Positions 44,609 to 52,797 of a stretch of 64,000 nt of DNA are shown here, piece after piece (within the stretch, counting starts at the first letter, position 1; each line of letters starts with the position of its first letter). Position numbers and translations under genes: made by a program. The notes under the pieces were generated by a model that was not told the origin of the DNA, made no database searches, and was given only the letters and a program-made list of their open reading frames with translations. The DNA is from Cohnella silvisoli (GTDB lineage: Bacteria; Bacillota; Bacilli; Paenibacillales; Paenibacillaceae). The stretch spans positions 372,001-436,000 of the forward strand of contig NZ_JAIOAP010000003.1 in the NCBI RefSeq assembly GCF_021190915.1, in the 5' to 3' direction.

Positions 44609-44652
44609 CCATGTGTTTGCGAGTAGTGTCAGCTACGCTGGTATTACCCCAT
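44608..44652 (-). repeat. 45-bp inverted-repeat copy B at the right edge of the island
   Basis: Reverse complement of 31228-31272 with four mismatches. Together the copies bracket 13.4 kb containing the intron, IS, sugar cluster and transposase stump. Confidence 0.75.
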
Positions 44653-44755
44653 GAACCGCAAATCGATCATTCGCCAGGAACGAAGCATACTCCCGTACAC
44701 TCGTCCGTGTTACAATGGTCGCACAGAGTGCATATTGACGGAGGGGTTCTAATTT

Positions 44756-45388
44756 ATGTCGCAGTCGGATTTATGGAATAACGCACGTTTGTCCGGGCAA
44801 ATCTCGTTTCTTCTAGAAATCGATAAGCTGAAAAACGTGCTCCGCAAAACTTTTCTCATTGACAAGAGCCGACTCGAGAATACCGCCGAGCATAGCTGGC
44901 ATGTGTCTCTCATGGCCATAGTGCTGCTGGAGCATGCGAATGATCGATCCTTGGATTTGAATCGGGTTATCCGAATGTTATTGCTCCATGATCTCGTGGA
45001 GATCGACGCCGGCGATACTTTTGCCTATGATACGCAAGGTTATTTGGATAAGGAAGAACGGGAGAACGCGGCGGCTAGGCGACTGTTCGGTCTTCTGCCG
45101 GAAGATCAGCGGGGAGAATGGATGGACCTGTGGCGGGAATTCGAGGACGGGATAACTTACGAATCCAAGTACGCAGCCGCGCTGGATCGCCTTCAGCCGG
45201 TCATTCATAATTATTACACGGGCGGCGTAAGCTGGCAGAAGAACGGGATTGTCAAATCCCAAGTGTTGAAACGGCTTGCACCGGTGAAGGAAGTATCGGA
45301 CACGCTGTGGATCTTCACCCTTGGTGTACTCCAGCGATCGGTGGAACAAGGGATTTTGCTAGGCGATCCAGCAGCCGAGGAGGGATAA
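44756..45388 (+). CDS. HD-domain phosphohydrolase (YfbR/HDDC2-like 5'-nucleotidase)
   Basis: 210 residues of the HD_3 type. Metal ligands are seen in ENTAEHSWHVSLMA (His), LLHDLVEIDAGD (His-Asp) and a late Asp in AAALDRLQPV. Relatives dephosphorylate deoxynucleoside monophosphates. GGAGGGG precedes the ATG. The next gene begins one base after its stop, forming an operon with GNAT and VanW genes. Confidence 0.85.
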   Translation: MSQSDLWNNARLSGQISFLLEIDKLKNVLRKTFLIDKSRLENTAEHSWHVSLMAIVLLEHANDRSLDLNRVIRMLLLHDLVEIDAGDTFAYDTQGYLDKEERENAAARRLFGLLPEDQRGEWMDLWREFEDGITYESKYAAALDRLQPVIHNYYTGGVSWQKNGIVKSQVLKRLAPVKEVSDTLWIFTLGVLQRSVEQGILLGDPAAEEG

Positions 45389-45389
45389 A

Positions 45390-45977
45390 ATGCCACGTGT
45401 GCACGGGAAACGAATCATGCTGCGGGAATATCGTCGGGACGACCTGCCTTGGATGCGCCAATGGGTGAACGATCCGGAAATCGTATACTATTTATCGGAT
45501 ATTTTCCTATACCCGCACCCGCTTGAATCGACGGAAGCCTATTTGGATTCCATTCTGGAGGGGAGTCAGGACAGTCGGGGATTCGTCATAGCGGATCTAT
45601 CGGATGAGGCTTATATCGGACAAGTAAATTTAGACTCCATCGATTGGAAAAATCGCGTCGGTCGCATCGGAATCGTCATTGCGTCCACGGAGTATTTCGG
45701 GTTAGGGTACGGGACGGAAGCGATGAAGCTGCTCATTAAGTTCGCTTTTCTCGAGATGAATCTGAATCGGCTGGAGCTGGAAGTATATGATTTCAACGAA
45801 CGGGCGATCAGAAGCTATTTATCTTGCGGTTTTCAACAGGAAGGAAGGCTGCGGGAGCGGCAATATAAAAACGGGCGTTACGTGGATGTCATCCAAATGG
45901 GATTGTTGCGATCGGATTGGGAGGGGCAACGGAATGGGCAAGGTGATGGAGTAGGCGAAGGGAAAGAAACCCGATGA
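45390..45977 (+). CDS. GNAT acetyltransferase, RimJ/RimL type
   Basis: 195 residues: RIMLREYRRDDLPWMRQWVND start, GRIGIVIASTEYFGLGYGTEAM as motif A, and NERAIRSYLSCGFQQEGRLR near the end, all as in RimJ/RimL or spermidine-type acetyltransferases. GGAGGGATAAA lies upstream, within the previous gene. Overlaps the VanW gene by 4 bases. Confidence 0.87.
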   Translation: MPRVHGKRIMLREYRRDDLPWMRQWVNDPEIVYYLSDIFLYPHPLESTEAYLDSILEGSQDSRGFVIADLSDEAYIGQVNLDSIDWKNRVGRIGIVIASTEYFGLGYGTEAMKLLIKFAFLEMNLNRLELEVYDFNERAIRSYLSCGFQQEGRLRERQYKNGRYVDVIQMGLLRSDWEGQRNGQGDGVGEGKETR

Positions 45978-46795
45978 TGCCGGAACTTCGGCCTATCCCG
46001 CGCTCTCCGTGGCGCTTGCGTATTGGTAAATGGGCATATACCTCTCAGCGTTATATGGAGTGGATGTTTGGCGGCGTTAAGTTTGCTCGGTTGAAAAGTG
46101 AGCATTCACTCCCGCATCAGGCGATGACGCACAAGACGCCTTTGTTGCGAAAGCTGTCCAATACGGACTTATGGCTGCAGCATAACAAAATCATCAATCT
46201 ATCGGTAGCCATTCCGCGTCTTGACGGCTTGGTGTTGCGACCGGGTGAGACATTTTCTTATTGGCGATTGCTAGGGAAACCTACAAGGCTTAAAGGCTAC
46301 GTGGATGGGATGATTTTGTTCTGCGGGGAAGTGCGGACGGGAATAGCGGGCGGCTTGTGCCAGCTGTCGAACCTTATTTATTGGTTGACGCTGCATACGG
46401 AGTTGACCGTGACCGAGAGACACCGCCACAGCTACGACGTCTTCCCTGACGCAAGCCGCACGCAACCATTCGGAAGCGGAGCCACTTGCTCCTACAACTA
46501 TCGGGATTTAAGGATCGCTAACCATACTTCGGTAATCTACCAGCTGCGGCTCTGTCTTGATGGGGAGTATTTGTGCGGGAGTTGGTATGCGGCAGAGCCG
46601 TCACGGTACCGTTACGAGGTAAAAGAGCGGGATCACGCGATCACCTCCGAGCCTTGGGGCGGTTACGTCCGGCACAACTTGTTGTACCGAGACGTTTACG
46701 CGCTCGATGGAGAATGGTTACGAGAAGAGGAGATAACGGAGAACCATTCGTTGATGATGTATTCGCCGCTATTACATGAAACCTCTAGCACATAG
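45974..46795 (+). CDS. VanW-family protein
   Basis: 273 residues with the VanW core: RPGETFSYWRLLGKP, then GIAGGLCQLSNLIYWLTL, ERHRHSYDVFPDA and PFGSGATCSYNYRDLR. VanW occurs in some vancomycin-resistance operons, but the family is widespread and of unknown function. No signal peptide is seen. Translationally coupled to the GNAT (ATGA overlap). Confidence 0.88.
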   Translation: MMPELRPIPRSPWRLRIGKWAYTSQRYMEWMFGGVKFARLKSEHSLPHQAMTHKTPLLRKLSNTDLWLQHNKIINLSVAIPRLDGLVLRPGETFSYWRLLGKPTRLKGYVDGMILFCGEVRTGIAGGLCQLSNLIYWLTLHTELTVTERHRHSYDVFPDASRTQPFGSGATCSYNYRDLRIANHTSVIYQLRLCLDGEYLCGSWYAAEPSRYRYEVKERDHAITSEPWGGYVRHNLLYRDVYALDGEWLREEEITENHSLMMYSPLLHETSST

Positions 46796-46862
46796 TTGCC
46801 GGACTTAGGTTAAAACACTGGCGTGGGAATATATCCCTTCTCTGGAATAGTTCTACGGTCGG

Positions 46863-46891
46863 TTACTTTGTCGGCATACGTCTGCTATAAT
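46863..46891 (+). promoter_or_regulatory. Candidate promoter of the GH18-like gene
   Basis: TTACTT (46863-46868), 17-bp spacer, TATAAT (46886-46891), 38 bases before the start codon. The -35 box is weak. Confidence 0.5.
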
Positions 46892-46928
46892 TCTTCTATT
46901 CTAGTAATACAGAATAGGAGATTAAGAG

Positions 46929-48200
46929 ATGAATATGTGGGGAAAAGCAGCTTTAGCTGCCTTAATAGGAGCAACAGTCATTAGCAGCGTATCAATAGGA
47001 TCATCCGCCGCCGCAGTCAAAGGGGAAATCAAAGTCGTATTGGATGATGTTCCTCTGCCTCTTGGGGCTTCTCCAGTCATTAAGAATAACGTGACCCTTG
47101 TTCCTTTTCGATCGATTGCCCGTGCATTAGGTATTGACGTGATTTGGGATAGCAAGACGAAGTCCGTTCGTGCGCAAGGGGAAGTAGGCGGAGTTACGAG
47201 GAAAGTCGTCCTGCGGACCGGACAGAAGAAGGCTGAGGTAGACGGCAAATCGGTGGAGTTGCTGGCGGCGCCCTTGATCGTAAACCAACAAGTGCTTATT
47301 CCGCTTAGTTTCTTCGGCACCCAGTTCGGGGCTAAAGTCGGGTGGAACAGCGCCGCGAACACGGTTACGATCGTTTCTCAGAAGAAGTCAATGCATTTGC
47401 GGGCTTTCTACGCGATGGGGTCGTTCGCACAGCGGGATAAAATTGCCTCGATGGATTCCGTAGCTTTCGGATGGACTCGCATTAACGAGAAGGGGGAGCT
47501 CACGCTAGAAGGCGCTGATTTCAACTGGCCGGAAGCTGCAGGGGAAGTCACCCCGGAATCGCTCGTCAAGGATACCTCCGCGCAAGGCGTTAAACCATAC
47601 CTTATGGTATATTCCGTAGACGGCAAAGGCGAGCTCACGAAGATGCTGAGCGACGAAACGCTTCGGAACAATTCTATTGAGAATATCGTGAGATTGGCGA
47701 GCGACAATAGCTTTGGCGGTGTTTTGCTAGACTTCGAGGGACTCGGATTAAAGCTTGATCCCCTAGGTCAGCAGAAGCTGCTCAACGATTATGTTCGATC
47801 GCTTGTCAAGGAGCTGGCTGCGATTAATGTGAAGCTTTCATTGGCCGTACCTCCGCCGAATAGCGCTTATAAAGGCTATGATTATAAAACGTTGGCATCG
47901 TTGGCAGACGATCTGGTCGTTATGGCCCATGATTACAATCCAAAGGGAACCCCGGATCATACTCCGGAGCCTAACGCTAAAGTTGATGAAGCCATCTCTC
48001 TGATGATTAAAGCCGGAGTGCCCGAGAACAAGCTAATCCTTGGTATTAGCTTATGGAACGAAACGACGGCAACCGTCGACGATAAGCTCGGTTTGGCAAA
48101 GAGGTATGGACTAAAGGGTGCATCTTTCTGGAGACTTACCTTCTATAGTCCGGATTTCGCAAATGTTATAGATCGTGTTGTCGAGAAAGTAGGAGAGTAA
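46929..48200 (+). CDS. Secreted copper-amine-oxidase N-domain protein fused to a GH18-like barrel
   Basis: 423 residues: signal peptide to about residue 28, a CuAO_N1-type domain (about 32-150, LVPFRSIARALGIDVIWD; LIPLSFFGTQFG) that probably binds the cell wall, and a GH18/YaaH-like TIM barrel (155-420) with GGVLLDFEGL. The catalytic Glu (E270) and the preceding Asp (D268) of DxE are present. Related proteins cleave or remodel spore or cell-wall glycans. The ATG follows a weak ATAGGAGATT site. Operon with the kinase-like gene 2 bases downstream. Confidence 0.82.
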   Translation: MNMWGKAALAALIGATVISSVSIGSSAAAVKGEIKVVLDDVPLPLGASPVIKNNVTLVPFRSIARALGIDVIWDSKTKSVRAQGEVGGVTRKVVLRTGQKKAEVDGKSVELLAAPLIVNQQVLIPLSFFGTQFGAKVGWNSAANTVTIVSQKKSMHLRAFYAMGSFAQRDKIASMDSVAFGWTRINEKGELTLEGADFNWPEAAGEVTPESLVKDTSAQGVKPYLMVYSVDGKGELTKMLSDETLRNNSIENIVRLASDNSFGGVLLDFEGLGLKLDPLGQQKLLNDYVRSLVKELAAINVKLSLAVPPPNSAYKGYDYKTLASLADDLVVMAHDYNPKGTPDHTPEPNAKVDEAISLMIKAGVPENKLILGISLWNETTATVDDKLGLAKRYGLKGASFWRLTFYSPDFANVIDRVVEKVGE

Positions 48201-48202
48201 AG

Positions 48203-49219
48203 TTGCCTTTTGACCAAGTGTTACAGAGGTATTTCGGGAGTGGGGAATGGAAGTTCATCGAGGGACAATCGGGGTGGAATAACACCATGAGGTTCATCGA
48301 GGCGAATGGGCGCCGGTGGGTACTGAGAATCTATGAAACTCATAAAGATGCCGAGAAAATTAAATTTGAGCATGAGATATTGCTCGTGCTGAGCGAATGT
48401 TCGTTGCCATTTCAGGTACCCGTACCTGTGAAGTGTGAGGATGGGAGTACTGTAGTAGAGTTGGAAGATGGGACCGGGCGATTGGCCTGCTTGTTCCATT
48501 ACATCGAAGGCCACAGACCGGAGGAGGGAAGCACGGAGATCGCCTATACATTCGGAGCCGCGACGGGGCAGCTAAGTGTTGCATTGGCCTCATTGAAGGT
48601 TGAGGGCAAGCCGATGTACCCTCCCTATTACGAGATGGACTCCGCTCACCCTCTATGTATGCCGAGTAAAGTGGCGGAATTCTGTTTTAACCCTCCAACT
48701 GAATTTCAGGGACAATCGGCCGCACTTCGGGTGATCGGTGAAGCTATACAGAACTTTCGCGGCTATTTGCCACAGTTTCGCGAGCTGCCTCATCAACTTA
48801 TCCACGGGGACATCAATTACTCGAACTCGCTAGTATCGGAGTCTGAGTCGGATGGAAAATGTGTCGCGGCTATATTGGATTTTGAATTTTGTACCCGTGA
48901 CCTACGCGTGATGGAGCTTGCGGTTATCGTTTCCGGGTTCTTGACTGGTGAATTAGCGCTGGACAATATTGAGGGGATTCTCTCCGGCTTTGGGGAACAA
49001 CTGCAATTGGAACGAGCTGAAGTTGAAGCCATTCCGTTGCTCGTACAACTCCGGATTCTGGACGTATTCCTTCATTTCCTAGGGCGCTATCTGGATGGAG
49101 TTGACGGGGAAAGCGTTCTAAAGGAGCAAACTTTATATGCGTTGGACGGCCTTCGGCAGCTAGAGAAAGTTGAAGGGGAGATATTGGGTCTAAGTTTTCA
49201 ATATTTAACGACAAAATAG
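48203..49219 (+). CDS. APH/CotS-like small-molecule phosphotransferase
   Basis: 338 residues of the aminoglycoside phosphotransferase/choline kinase fold. The Brenner-type motif LIHGDINYSNSLV supplies the catalytic Asp and Asn, and AAILDFEFC is the metal-binding Asp. A Trp/Gly-rich N-lobe (GQSGWNNTMRF) binds ATP. TTG start with AGGAGAG upstream. Substrate unknown; it need not be a drug. Confidence 0.85.
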   Translation: MPFDQVLQRYFGSGEWKFIEGQSGWNNTMRFIEANGRRWVLRIYETHKDAEKIKFEHEILLVLSECSLPFQVPVPVKCEDGSTVVELEDGTGRLACLFHYIEGHRPEEGSTEIAYTFGAATGQLSVALASLKVEGKPMYPPYYEMDSAHPLCMPSKVAEFCFNPPTEFQGQSAALRVIGEAIQNFRGYLPQFRELPHQLIHGDINYSNSLVSESESDGKCVAAILDFEFCTRDLRVMELAVIVSGFLTGELALDNIEGILSGFGEQLQLERAEVEAIPLLVQLRILDVFLHFLGRYLDGVDGESVLKEQTLYALDGLRQLEKVEGEILGLSFQYLTTK

Positions 49220-49304
49220 TGATTTCCTATAAATCATTGACGTATTCGCTATGATCGGCGTGGATGCGTCTTTTTGTTAGAACCGTATAATTGGAGGGGT
49301 AATA

Positions 49305-49673
49305 ATGAAAGGAAATCCGTTATCAATTATAATTGCTAGCGTGATCATTGGATTCTCGATCATTATGGGTTGTTGGTTATTAAAAGATGAACAGATGAAA
49401 GGAAAAACGGCAGACATTAACATTACAGCTATTGGGCCACTGCTTACCATTGAACAAACAGCAACATACCTAAACATGTCTCAGGAACAAGTGAATGTTA
49501 TTATTGCTGCTGAACAAAAGATATTGAAGGATAGCGGATCATTTTCCGGTAGTATGTTTCCATATTTTAAGATTAATAATGAGACTTACGTCAGTAAAAA
49601 TGAGTTAATGAATTGGATCAAAGATGTAACTGAACAAAGAAGAGAATATGTAAATGGGACGGTATTGCAATGA
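49305..49673 (+). CDS. Membrane-anchored protein with excisionase-like helix-turn-helix
   Basis: 122 residues: TM helix at about 7-25 (SIIIASVIIGFSIIMGCWLL), a short linker, and a domain (LLTIEQTATYLNMSQEQVNVI ... YFKINNETYVSKNELMNWI) that reads like the MerR/excisionase-type winged fold. Because of the anchor it probably lies outside or at the membrane face. GGAGGGG precedes the ATG. Function not known. Confidence 0.65.
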   Translation: MKGNPLSIIIASVIIGFSIIMGCWLLKDEQMKGKTADINITAIGPLLTIEQTATYLNMSQEQVNVIIAAEQKILKDSGSFSGSMFPYFKINNETYVSKNELMNWIKDVTEQRREYVNGTVLQ

Positions 49674-49719
49674 GCCAATTCGAAATCTTCATAACTATCA
49701 AAAAATGATAAATACACTA

Positions 49720-49750
49720 TTGAAAGTGACGTAACGTAATGTTGTAAACT
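49720..49750 (+). promoter_or_regulatory. MerR-type promoter (19-bp spacer)
   Basis: TTGAAA (49720-49725), 19-bp spacer, TAAACT (49745-49750), with the near-dyad TGACGT-A-ACGTAA inside. It lies 42 bases before the frameshifted MerR gene. Confidence 0.7.
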
Positions 49751-49792
49751 ATAGTTACCGGTAGAAAGCTAGCGCAGAAAAAGGGGATGATC

Positions 49793-50271
49793 ATGAAACA
49801 ACGGTGGAAAATTGGTGAACTTGCCCAGTTAGCGGGGTTGACGGTTCGAACGCTGCAATACTACGATCAGATCGGTTTGTATTCACCATCGGGTCATTCT
49901 GATTCCGGACGCAGGCTCTATACCGAATCAGATATTACACGACTGCAACAAATTTTGTCATTGAAGGAGCTCGGCTTAACGCTAGATGAGATTATTTCTG
50001 TTCTGGCCGGTGATGATGTCAGCCTGTTCGACATAGTAACTTATCAGATCGCCCGAATTAAAAAGAATCTCATCGCACAACAGAAGCTTTTACGGGAATT
50101 AGAGCATGTATCCAGTCTGATGTTAAGGAAAGAACTTTGACCGTTGAAGATTTTACCAAGCTATTGGGAACGATGCGAATGACTCATGAGAAGTTTTTTG
50201 CCGAGAAGCGAGAGAGTTGGAATGTAAATCTTGACCGGCTTGGCGATTATCTTGACAACAATCCAGAGTAA
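49793..50271 (+). pseudogene. MerR-family regulator, frameshifted near its C-terminus
   Basis: The first frame gives MKQRWKIGELAQLAGLTVRT, then the helix-turn-helix and coiled coil to LEHVSSLMLRKEL, ending at TGA 50138-50140. A second frame continues from there as LTVEDFTKLLGTMRMTHEKF and ends ...DYLDNNPE at 50271, a normal MerR tail. A one-base change near 50125-50137 would explain this. The DNA-binding part is whole, so the truncated 115-residue protein may still bind. ATG 49793 is preferred over 49787 because AAGGGG abuts the latter. SRPBCC and DHFR-like genes follow. Confidence 0.78.
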
Positions 50272-50294
50272 TCGAATGAATGGAGGACTTATCG

Positions 50295-50738
50295 ATGAAT
50301 GAACATTCAGTAAAACACGACACTTTCTTTATCGAACGTAGTTACAACGCCTCGCCTGCACGGGTTTTTGCCGCATGGGCAGATCCAGCTATCAAAGCCA
50401 ACTGGTTCCCGAAAGCGGAAGAGTTCGACTTCCATGTAGGCGGACGGGAAATCATTCGAATGAGCTCGCCAGAAGGCACGATCTATACTTCCGCCGCCAA
50501 CTATCAGGAGATTGTGCCGGACAAGCGTATCGTCTACACCCTTTATATCGACATGGGCGAGACGCGGATATCGGTTGCGGTGATTACGGTGGAATTCAAG
50601 TTCGAAGGCGCCGGCACGCAACTCATCTATACCGAACAGTGTGCTTTTCTCGACGGCCTGGATTCGCTGGAAGATCACATGCACGGAGCGAATGATTTTC
50701 TGGACAAACTGGACATTGAGCTGAAGCGAGCAAATTGA
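50295..50738 (+). CDS. SRPBCC/AHSA1-family ligand-binding protein
   Basis: 147 residues of the START-like AHSA1 type: FIERSYNASPARVFAAWADP, IKANWFPKAEEFDFHVGGRE and the ending helix DSLEDHMHGANDFLDKLDIEL. It binds a hydrophobic ligand in a helix-grip cavity. ATG 50295 chosen since TGGAGGAC ends 7 bases upstream. MerR-SRPBCC pairs are common, and the MerR is its likely regulator. Confidence 0.85.
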   Translation: MNEHSVKHDTFFIERSYNASPARVFAAWADPAIKANWFPKAEEFDFHVGGREIIRMSSPEGTIYTSAANYQEIVPDKRIVYTLYIDMGETRISVAVITVEFKFEGAGTQLIYTEQCAFLDGLDSLEDHMHGANDFLDKLDIELKRAN

Positions 50739-50761
50739 ATATAAACGGGAGGGATATATAG

Positions 50762-51352
50762 ATGAGAAAAATCGTTGTATCCGAGTTCGTATCGCTGGAT
50801 GGTGTCATGGAGGATCCAATTTGGACAATCCCATTCAATACGGATGAACAGAATCAACACAAATTCGAGGAACTCCAATCATGCGACACTCTTCTGCTAG
50901 GCCGGGTAACTTACCAAGGTTTTGCCGCAGCTTGGCCTAAAACGGGAGAAACGAATACAGTAAGGAATAACATACGGGATTTTTCCATTCCTGATGGTTT
51001 TGCTGACCGAATGAATAACTATCCTAAATATGTTGCATCAAAGACAAAGACTCAACAAGAGATGAAATGGAATTCCAGCCTCATCACAGGGAATATCGCG
51101 GAAGAAGTTTTGAAGCTGAAACAGCAGCCCGGTCGGAACATTTTGGCCCTCGGAAGTTGCGAACTCGTAAACACGCTCATGCAATATGATCTCGTTGACG
51201 AGTATCGGATCATGGTATTTCCTGTTGTGCTGGGGAGCGGCAAACGTCTTTTTAATGACAATAACGACATGAAGACTCTAAAGCATGTCAATACAAAGAC
51301 TTTCCATTCAGGTGTTGTGGAACTGACGTATGAACCGGTGAAGAAGGATTAA
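50762..51352 (+). CDS. Dihydrofolate reductase-like (RibD C-terminal) family protein
   Basis: 196 residues of the RibD_C/YwjB-like fold: RKIVVSEFVSLDGVMEDP, TLLLGRVTYQGF and NILALGSCELVNTLMQYDLVDEYRIMVFPVVLGSGKRLF. These bind NADPH; the physiological substrate is usually unknown. CGGGAGGGA precedes the ATG. Follows the SRPBCC gene by 23 bases in one operon. Confidence 0.87.
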   Translation: MRKIVVSEFVSLDGVMEDPIWTIPFNTDEQNQHKFEELQSCDTLLLGRVTYQGFAAAWPKTGETNTVRNNIRDFSIPDGFADRMNNYPKYVASKTKTQQEMKWNSSLITGNIAEEVLKLKQQPGRNILALGSCELVNTLMQYDLVDEYRIMVFPVVLGSGKRLFNDNNDMKTLKHVNTKTFHSGVVELTYEPVKKD

Positions 51353-51440
51353 CGGCAATTATCTCCAAACTCAATAAAGCGTATTGGGCTGTTGCGTAAA
51401 GCGGCAGCCTTAGAGAATGTAGGGAGGTCGATTAGAACTT

Positions 51441-51743
51441 ATGCATAAATCTGTTCTCTTTATATTTGAATTGCTACGGTTATGTATATTACTTGCGTTG
51501 ACTTTGCTTATTTTAGGTGGTTTGGAAAAAATCATCTACCAATGGATAGTTGGCGAAACCGTTTTTCATTGGAGTATGGCACTAGGGAATATGATTATAT
51601 TTCTAGTGTTATACCGGAATTACTTTCAGTTTAAGGGTTGGTATAAATCTGAAAATAACAAAAAATTGAATAATATATCCACAATAAGTTTAACCGCAGT
51701 TTCACTAGGGTTATTATTGATACCGATTTGGATAAACCATTAG
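51441..51743 (+). CDS. Small integral membrane protein, three helices
   Basis: 100 residues with hydrophobic helices at about 7-30, 42-58 and 79-97, and a Lys/Asn-rich loop (KSENNKKLNN). GTAGGGAGG precedes the ATG. AT-rich. No family recognised. Confidence 0.65.
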   Translation: MHKSVLFIFELLRLCILLALTLLILGGLEKIIYQWIVGETVFHWSMALGNMIIFLVLYRNYFQFKGWYKSENNKKLNNISTISLTAVSLGLLLIPIWINH

Positions 51744-51780
51744 AGAATGCGCAAAGAGCGTAACGAGCCAAAACAGCAAC

Positions 51781-51827
51781 TTAAAAAAGGTGGATACCTC
51801 CGTCCTCAAAACGGCGGCATCCACCTT
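51781..51827 (-). terminator. Terminator of the minus-strand SDR gene
   Basis: AAGGTGGAT (51787-51795) pairs with ATCCACCTT (51819-51827), with further inner pairs; in the minus direction it is followed by TTTTTTAA. Confidence 0.75.
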
Positions 51828-51847
51828 AGCCCAACAATTCAATCCAA

Positions 51848-52645
51848 TTAATCTAAAATGAACCCGCTAGTTAGGTTGGCAACCGTGCCCGTCATTGATC
51901 CGGCATGTTCCGAAGCCATGAAGACCGCCGTGTTCGCGACTTCGGCAAGCGTCGGAAGCCGCTTCAACAACGTGCCACCCGCTGCGCCCGCCATCATCTC
52001 CTCGATTGTGACGCCGACGCGCTCAGCAACGAAGCCGAAGATGTCCCGGCTGTGTGAGCCCAACGTCGTCGCCTCGGGAATCATATGAGACCTGAGGCAG
52101 ATCACGCGGATACCGCTCGGTGCGAGCTCGCCTGCCAGATGGCGGGTAAATGCTTCGATCCCCGCACAAGCGACGCTGTGTCCCATGTACCCTGGTCCCG
52201 GCATTCGCGACGCTGGCGTCGAGAGCGTGAGGATAACGCCCGAGCCATTGTTCGTCATGTGCCGGGCCACTGCCTTCGCAGTGATAAAATTGGTCCGTGT
52301 GTATACGGTAATCGGAAGCTCGTAGTCCTCGAGGGAAAGTTCCGCTATAGGCGTGCCTTGAACGTGATTAATTCCGACAGCGTTTAAAGCGATGTCGATG
52401 CCACCCACCTTTGCAGCCACGGAATCGACATGTTTCTCGACTGATTTCTCATCAAGAGCATCGACTTGGGCGGTTTCGGCAAATCCCCCTGCGGCGGAGA
52501 TGTCCGCCGCGACCTCGTCGAGTTTGGCAAGGGTTCGACCGGCTAGGAACACCTTCGCCCCTTCGCGGGCGAAAGCACGGGCAACCGCACCGCCGATCGC
52601 TCCACCCCCTCCGTAAATCACGGCGTTCTTGTTCTTAAGCAGCAT
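51848..52645 (-). CDS. SDR-family protein lacking the canonical Tyr-Lys pair
   Basis: 265 residues with a Rossmann nucleotide site (YGGGGAIGGAVARAF) and an SDR ending (HAGSMTGTVANLTSG). At the active site, where YxxxK is expected, the sequence is HSVACAGIEAF: His replaces Tyr and Cys replaces Lys, while a Ser (LTLSTPAS) is kept. The protein may be an atypical SDR or a non-catalytic one. GAGGAGGTG precedes the ATG. GC-rich compared with neighbours, which suggests a different origin. Confidence 0.82.
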   Translation of the reverse strand: MLLKNKNAVIYGGGGAIGGAVARAFAREGAKVFLAGRTLAKLDEVAADISAAGGFAETAQVDALDEKSVEKHVDSVAAKVGGIDIALNAVGINHVQGTPIAELSLEDYELPITVYTRTNFITAKAVARHMTNNGSGVILTLSTPASRMPGPGYMGHSVACAGIEAFTRHLAGELAPSGIRVICLRSHMIPEATTLGSHSRDIFGFVAERVGVTIEEMMAGAAGGTLLKRLPTLAEVANTAVFMASEHAGSMTGTVANLTSGFILD

Positions 52646-52797
52646 ATTATTTTCACCTCCTCTAGCGCTATCATAGCATCTAACCTATTTCGTGGTTTCT
52701 TATCGATTGCTAACTTTTGGATTCGACAAAGCGATGAAGGGATTAGTCTTGCGAAACAGCTACATACTGCTATTGACATATAACCGAGGTGAACGAG

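Noticed and set aside
50129..50145. RF2-like programmed +1 frameshift (CTT TGA C after AGGA) in the MerR gene
   Set aside because: The +1 frame hits a stop two codons later; the frame that continues the protein is the other one, so a programmed +1 shift does not restore it.
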